From: Sphaeroforma sirkka
Lineage: Eukaryota > Opisthokonta > Ichthyosporea > Ichthyophonida
Direction: 5' to 3'
DNA length: 64,000 nucleotides
Assembly (NCBI GenBank): GCA_001586965.3
Contig: LUCW03000296.1
Coordinates: 5,001 to 69,000, forward strand
The translations under genes were made by a program, and so were the position numbers. The notes under the pieces are model-generated. The model had not been told where the DNA came from. It searched no databases and worked only from the letters and a program-made list of their open reading frames with translations. Shown piece by piece: positions 55,919-64,000 of this stretch. The first letter of the stretch is position 1. Each line of letters starts with the position of its first letter.

Positions 55919-58016
55919 CCCACACATGTTGAGTATTTACATAACAGGGAGTGAATAGAGAGACGCTTAGAGAGACAAGCGGCTTGGTGTTTCATTGTAT
56001 AGTTTGTTCGTATCTGTATGTGAGTTGTACTGAGATCTTTTACAGCTGTTGTGGTTCCTATAATTGTTGCTGTAGAATGTATTTAAAACGGCAAGTGCTC
56101 AGCCTGCGTTGGTTGTTGTGCAACCCTCGCAAGTTCCACAACAGCGTTTGAATGTTTTATAGGTTAAATAACAACATTAGAAATCTCCTCAGCAAGATTT
56201 CTAGGTTCTAAAGATATTTTTAAGGTTGTATGTCCAAACAATTTTGTATCTAATATGTTTCTGAGCCACGGGGATTAGTACACACGCCGTAGGCGTCCAC
56301 ACATCAGCAAGCGACATTTGATTCTACATGGAAGTTGTAAAGGAAAGACGGATGGGCTGACATGCACCCCTGCGCATCACTGAGGGTTCGCATAACTTTA
56401 CTTATGATTGCGACAACATGTCAATTTTTCTTTTAAACTGATGATTTTACTAGTGCTTTCCATATCGAATAGTTTCTGTTTTATAGCGTCTTACCGTGTG
56501 TGATATCATACAGTGAAAACTCTAGTCACAGTAAAGCCCACACCTTCGTATTAGTGGCATTTCATAGTCCGCATACGATGTACAAGCACTGGGGTGATAA
56601 ACTTTGGAGTAATAAATAAAGTTGAAATTAACAAAAACAGTACGCAACTGTAGCGAATAAGAAGTATACTTCCGAATTTTATTCCAAACACTATACCCGA
56701 AACATATGCTACCTCTCTCAAACTGCTTGTGTATATGCATGCTCGGTATTCGTTAGTGTCTTATATGTATGTGAGTATGATCGGAGTATGACTGCTGATA
56801 ATACAAGTCTGTATATGTGCGACCTTATTCGATTGTGTTGGTTGATTTTGGCATACATATATTGCGCATCTACGTATGCAAATGTGTTAAATGCGGTGCA
56901 CGCGCATGTAAATATTTATATCCATGTTTCCTACCCTTGGGCTGTTTTACTTTGAGTGTGACTTTTAAAGTGCGTAGTCCCCAATATATCCAGTCTCCAG
57001 GTCATACTAGGAGATCGCTATGTACAATTCGTTATAGAGAATACTTATAGTATTGAGCAAAGATCAGGCTCCCAATGCATCCATGGTACCCTCAGCGGAC
57101 CATATGAGGCAATGAATGTATTCGCAAACCGGGCATTCTTTTTCTTATCCATGGAGGAGGATTCGTAGTCCAAACCTCGCGAGGTCACCGGGCATTGCTA
57201 TGAGTCCCTACCCCCCGGAGGACAAAACAAGGCACCTTCGGTCTTTTATTTCTTTGCACCTAAAGTTCTTTGGCATCCACACCCAAGACAGAGAAGCGCA
57301 CACGCACAGCAATGGTCTAACGCTTTTGAACGCTACCAATACCAGCACAGGCCTTGACAGATCGGAGACAGATAATAACTCTACTATATTAGGCAGTAAT
57401 ACATCCTTTTTGGGTGGCAAGACCCTAACCAATTTGCCTAACTTTCATTTTTTTGCGTGGGTCACGAGGCAACGCCACCGAGGAGTACAACCATGGGGGT
57501 ATACAATGCTGTCGTCAGACGGCATTCACATTCAGATGTCTCCCAGAGGTGGGGTCGAGATCTCATTTTTTACATTACTTATGCGGGTATATATCCCAAG
57601 AGGTATCTGTCTATTTTTTAAAAGGAGCCATGGGCGAAAACAGAGTCGTTAATCCGTCAGGAAGCGGCCAGAATCATCACCACTTTGTGAAGAGTACGTC
57701 TAAAATTAGTTACAGTTGGATACCATAGATATGATTTATATTCTGTAGATTAGTAAGAGTACACAAGGAGAGACGCTAATACTCAAGTGACACACAGGGG
57801 ATAGGAGGTCTACTGCAAACCTAGAGGTTATTATAGTGTATTCCGATTGTTAAAATGTATGTATTACTTTACTCGCGCATGCTCGTTGTTGTTATTGAGT
57901 ATGCACACCATGTTCATGCGCATATATATAATTGCTACAGTTTATTTTGATTATTAAATATAATGCAGTGAATGAAGGTATTACTTTACTTGTGCACGCA
58001 TATAGTTCTCACTTAC

Positions 58017-58104
58017 CCATATCTCCGTGGTCACGAATGACTCCTCGTTGGACAACTCGATTGACTTTGCACACAAGCTGAGACCGGCCGGCGGTGAAAT
58101 GTAT
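58017..58104 (-). other. Candidate exon of an unidentified minus-strand gene
   Basis: A strong acceptor (ttgtctgccacatgcag) and a consensus donor (gtaagtgag) flank 88 nt open in at least one frame (SIELSNEESFVTTEIW). It might be a 5' untranslated exon of the desaturase gene or part of a separate small gene. No homology is recognised. Confidence 0.25.
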
Positions 58105-59988
58105 CTGCATGTGGCAGACAAGGTAACAGATCGATGCCTACAACTCGACGATGCTAGAGGTGTGCACACACTCGCGCCGCAACGAAGGCATCACTGTCAC
58201 ATCTCTAGTAAATGTACGCACTGCCAAACACCAGCGACTGGGACATTGGTCAAACGGAATACGAGATGGGCTGGGTTTGGAGGGAGAGGTCTGATATTTG
58301 ATGCGGACAATAGTCTCGTTAGCACAATAAAAGTGATTGCTGCATATTCATAGTCGATTAAGCGACCATGGCCAGGGTATAGTCTGCCCAGTATCTTTTG
58401 ATGTACAGACGTATTACGACAACATCGTGTACGGTGAGTGGTAAAGTACAGAAAGACAGTACCGTGTTATTCGAGGCGTGTAGTTTAGCACCAATTCAGA
58501 CCTTTAAATTATCCGCATAACACAAAAAATAATAAACTCTTCAACAACTAGACAACAATGTCGGCCACTACAGCTGATGAACTATTACTAGGTGTCGCGC
58601 GTTACCAAAGCGAATGCGATCATGTATATGTACCTGTGATGTCTTCCTTAATATGTGGTGTGCGCATGCATCCAAAATGCACATACAGCTCTGCTTCGTG
58701 TTTCGTTGGAGAGGGATCGAACTTTGAACAAAATATAATAGAAAGACTACTTTTGTAGTCGTATACCCGTAGCTAGGCAAGTTTTTATGGACACTGACTC
58801 ACATCCCCATCACACACCTCGCCTGACTCTCGGCGTTCACGCTTAATGCGCACACCATTACCCATATTCAATGGGCTGGCCATGGTACCCAAATGACCCA
58901 CTGCAGTGTGTGTCCATTGTGCTGCAGTCGGTGCCAACCCATAGCGTTACCAAAACATATGCGTACCATTCCCGTGACCCACACGCCGACGCCAAACGTA
59001 GCTATCGGTTTGGGGTGGAGCATCGTGCTCTATATAAGGTGCATGGTGATAATCTAATTCATCACAACATCTCAATATCGGCCCACAGCGCTTAAAATGA
59101 TTCGTATTGCTAGTGTCCTCATATACCAGCTCCAGCGAGCCAGATCACAGTGTAAAATCGGCTCATGCCCCAATTATGAGCAAATAAATACATTCATATA
59201 TGATGTTATAAATAGGCGCCTATGAACTATAGTACTGCACTGGTGCTCAGGTTGAAAAACTGCACGATCATACATGGTTCTTACGAAGTGAGACAGCGAC
59301 GGGCCGTTTTCAAAACGTTAAATCCTTTCGGGATCTCAAGCAGGCAGAACGCACGGGGATGAGTTGAGGCTCAAGACCACTCAAAGGAAAGCTACAGTTG
59401 TCTGTCTCATCTGTGACTGTTTGCCATGTCTACTGGTAAACACAATTGATCCGTAATCCCATCCAGAATACGTACAAATCACGTACAGGTCAATGATGCT
59501 GCCTGTCTATTTTTAGGTACACACGTGTGTTAGCGCAACAACTTATCCTACAGTCTGGTTGACTAATATACACAAACACGCGCGCATGTATATGCCTGCG
59601 CAGATAGATTTTAGTAAGGCCCGAATCGCCCGGCTACCCTTCAGTAATTAAAGCCAGTTCGTCTGGAATAGGATATGTTGCAATACAATACTTCTCGACA
59701 AAGTAGTATCACGAGTTTATCAAATCACCAGGACTCGAGCCGACACTATGGGATTAATTGCCGAAGAATTCATCAGCAGGTGCGAATGCTTATTTTATAT
59801 GCGCATATATGTAATCCTGTTGGGTATTCAAGGCCCCTACCATACGAAATCACGTGCGTGCATGAGAGGCTATGACTCTGTACATTACTTGATATTAATA
59901 AGACCTTTTGTAAGCCGTGACAGGTTCATACGGGATACCTCAGTTTCACGTTCTTGCTGACTATATTTATATATTTGCCTACTAACTA

Positions 59989-63298
<3,310 letters not shown>

Positions 63299-63895
63299 CT
63301 GATATACCGAAGGAAGTGTATAGTAGAAACATAAGTTAGTAACAGGAGTGAAGTGTAAATTTCTGAAATGAAAATAGTACGTGGCATACGGCTTGTGTAC
63401 GATTCGTCCTTGTACTGGTGGATATGTATACTAGATACTCATGCAATAACTACTATGCACAACAGACGTCGATCACGTCGGTATATAGCACTTGCAATAG
63501 CGTATGTCGCGACGCAGAAACTAGGGTAACGAAGTCGATTGTCGGTCGATACATTAGTATGCAGACAAAGTTCATCAACTGGACACACTATTCGACATTA
63601 AAATAGCACGACAAGGTTGTTTCCAAGTGTGTATACGAACATAATAGCTGAAAACTCTCGCACACAAGCCTCAATAGAATGCATGCTGTGACACACACAT
63701 GCTCGCATACGTACATGTACGACAGGGGCCTTGAGAGAACTCTCACACGCACGAATTCACCCGTAACACGGAAGATGGCGTGAAGAATCAAACAACCGAA
63801 TAGGAATACGCCATATGCACTTGGGCGTGTTTACGTGCTCAACAAAATTCAACAATAGACCTATACCTATACACACACACATACACTCTCATATA
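63299..63895. other. POLA1 intron sequence, nothing else recognised
   Basis: No further POLA1 exon is recognisable on the minus strand up to the window end. Confidence 0.5.
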
Positions 63896-63958
63896 TATGT
63901 ATACATACATACATACATATATATATATATATATGAATATAGATACGTACATACATAC

Positions 63959-63989
<31 letters not shown>

Positions 63990-64000
63990 CATACATACAT
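63896..64000. repeat. (CATA)n microsatellite at the window end
   Basis: catacatacata units with a short (TA)n run; the tract continues beyond the window. Confidence 0.95.

Larger units (their letters stand above)
55383..59988. other. Intergenic between POLA1 and desaturase genes
   Basis: No certain gene in 4.6 kb. A possible isolated exon is listed at 58017-58104. The 178-codon plus-strand frame at 57116-57652 and a 66-codon frame at 58558-58758 with a good start context (acaacaATG) show no known domain. Confidence 0.4.

Noticed and set aside
57116-57652. 178-codon plus-strand frame as a gene
   Set aside because: No domain, no repeat in another place, low-complexity amino-acid use, and no splice or promoter context. 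Kept only as a remark.

Overview
The window is eukaryotic nuclear DNA: long introns with GT-AG borders and consistent phases, AATAAA signals, LTR retrotransposon fossils and very abundant (TA)n, (CA)n and (CATA)n microsatellites. The host proteins (animal-like PP4 catalytic subunit, DNA polymerase alpha, a front-end fatty acid desaturase) together with PPR and bacterial-type adhesin domains suggest a unicellular relative of animals such as an ichthyosporean (Sphaeroforma/Creolimax type). The organism is an inference; the sequence does not prove it.

Layout. 1-3370: simple repeats without a recognisable gene. 3371-6937 (+): a single-exon PPR-SMR protein with seven near-identical 58-residue repeats. 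6938-19359: gene-poor DNA with old, unassigned repeat copies. 19360-21960 (-): broken Ty1/copia fossil. 22400-28630 (-): broken Ty3/gypsy chromovirus fossil, itself invaded twice by one non-autonomous repeat, one copy of which carries a fold-back structure. 28700-29110: possible DNA-transposase tail. 30828-35888 (+): intronless 1686-residue membrane-anchored surface protein with Cys-rich repeats and six bacterial-like B-type domains. 38310-39227 (+): intronless 305-residue protein of alternating helical repeats. 39920-40441 (-): GNAT acetyltransferase. 40950-47372 (+): complete PP4 catalytic subunit, 8 exons, 307 residues. 48396-55382 (-): complete cytochrome-b5 front-end desaturase, 9 exons, 445 residues. 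59989-63298 (-): last six exons of the DNA polymerase alpha catalytic subunit, whose 5' part lies beyond the window.

The most unusual signal is shared by all three intron-bearing genes: short tandem duplications centred on exon-intron junctions. A 107-bp unit copies the end of PP4C exon 4 with its 5' splice site. An 86-bp unit carrying the 3' splice site and first 41 nt of desaturase exon 3 is repeated nine times. An 88-bp unit carrying a POLA1 3' splice site is repeated three times. Three more decayed copies of exon ends lie in nearby introns. The junctions look like preferred sites of tandem duplication, which leave arrays of decoy splice sites.

The genes do not form a pathway; they are independent housekeeping and surface-protein genes separated by repeat-rich DNA.
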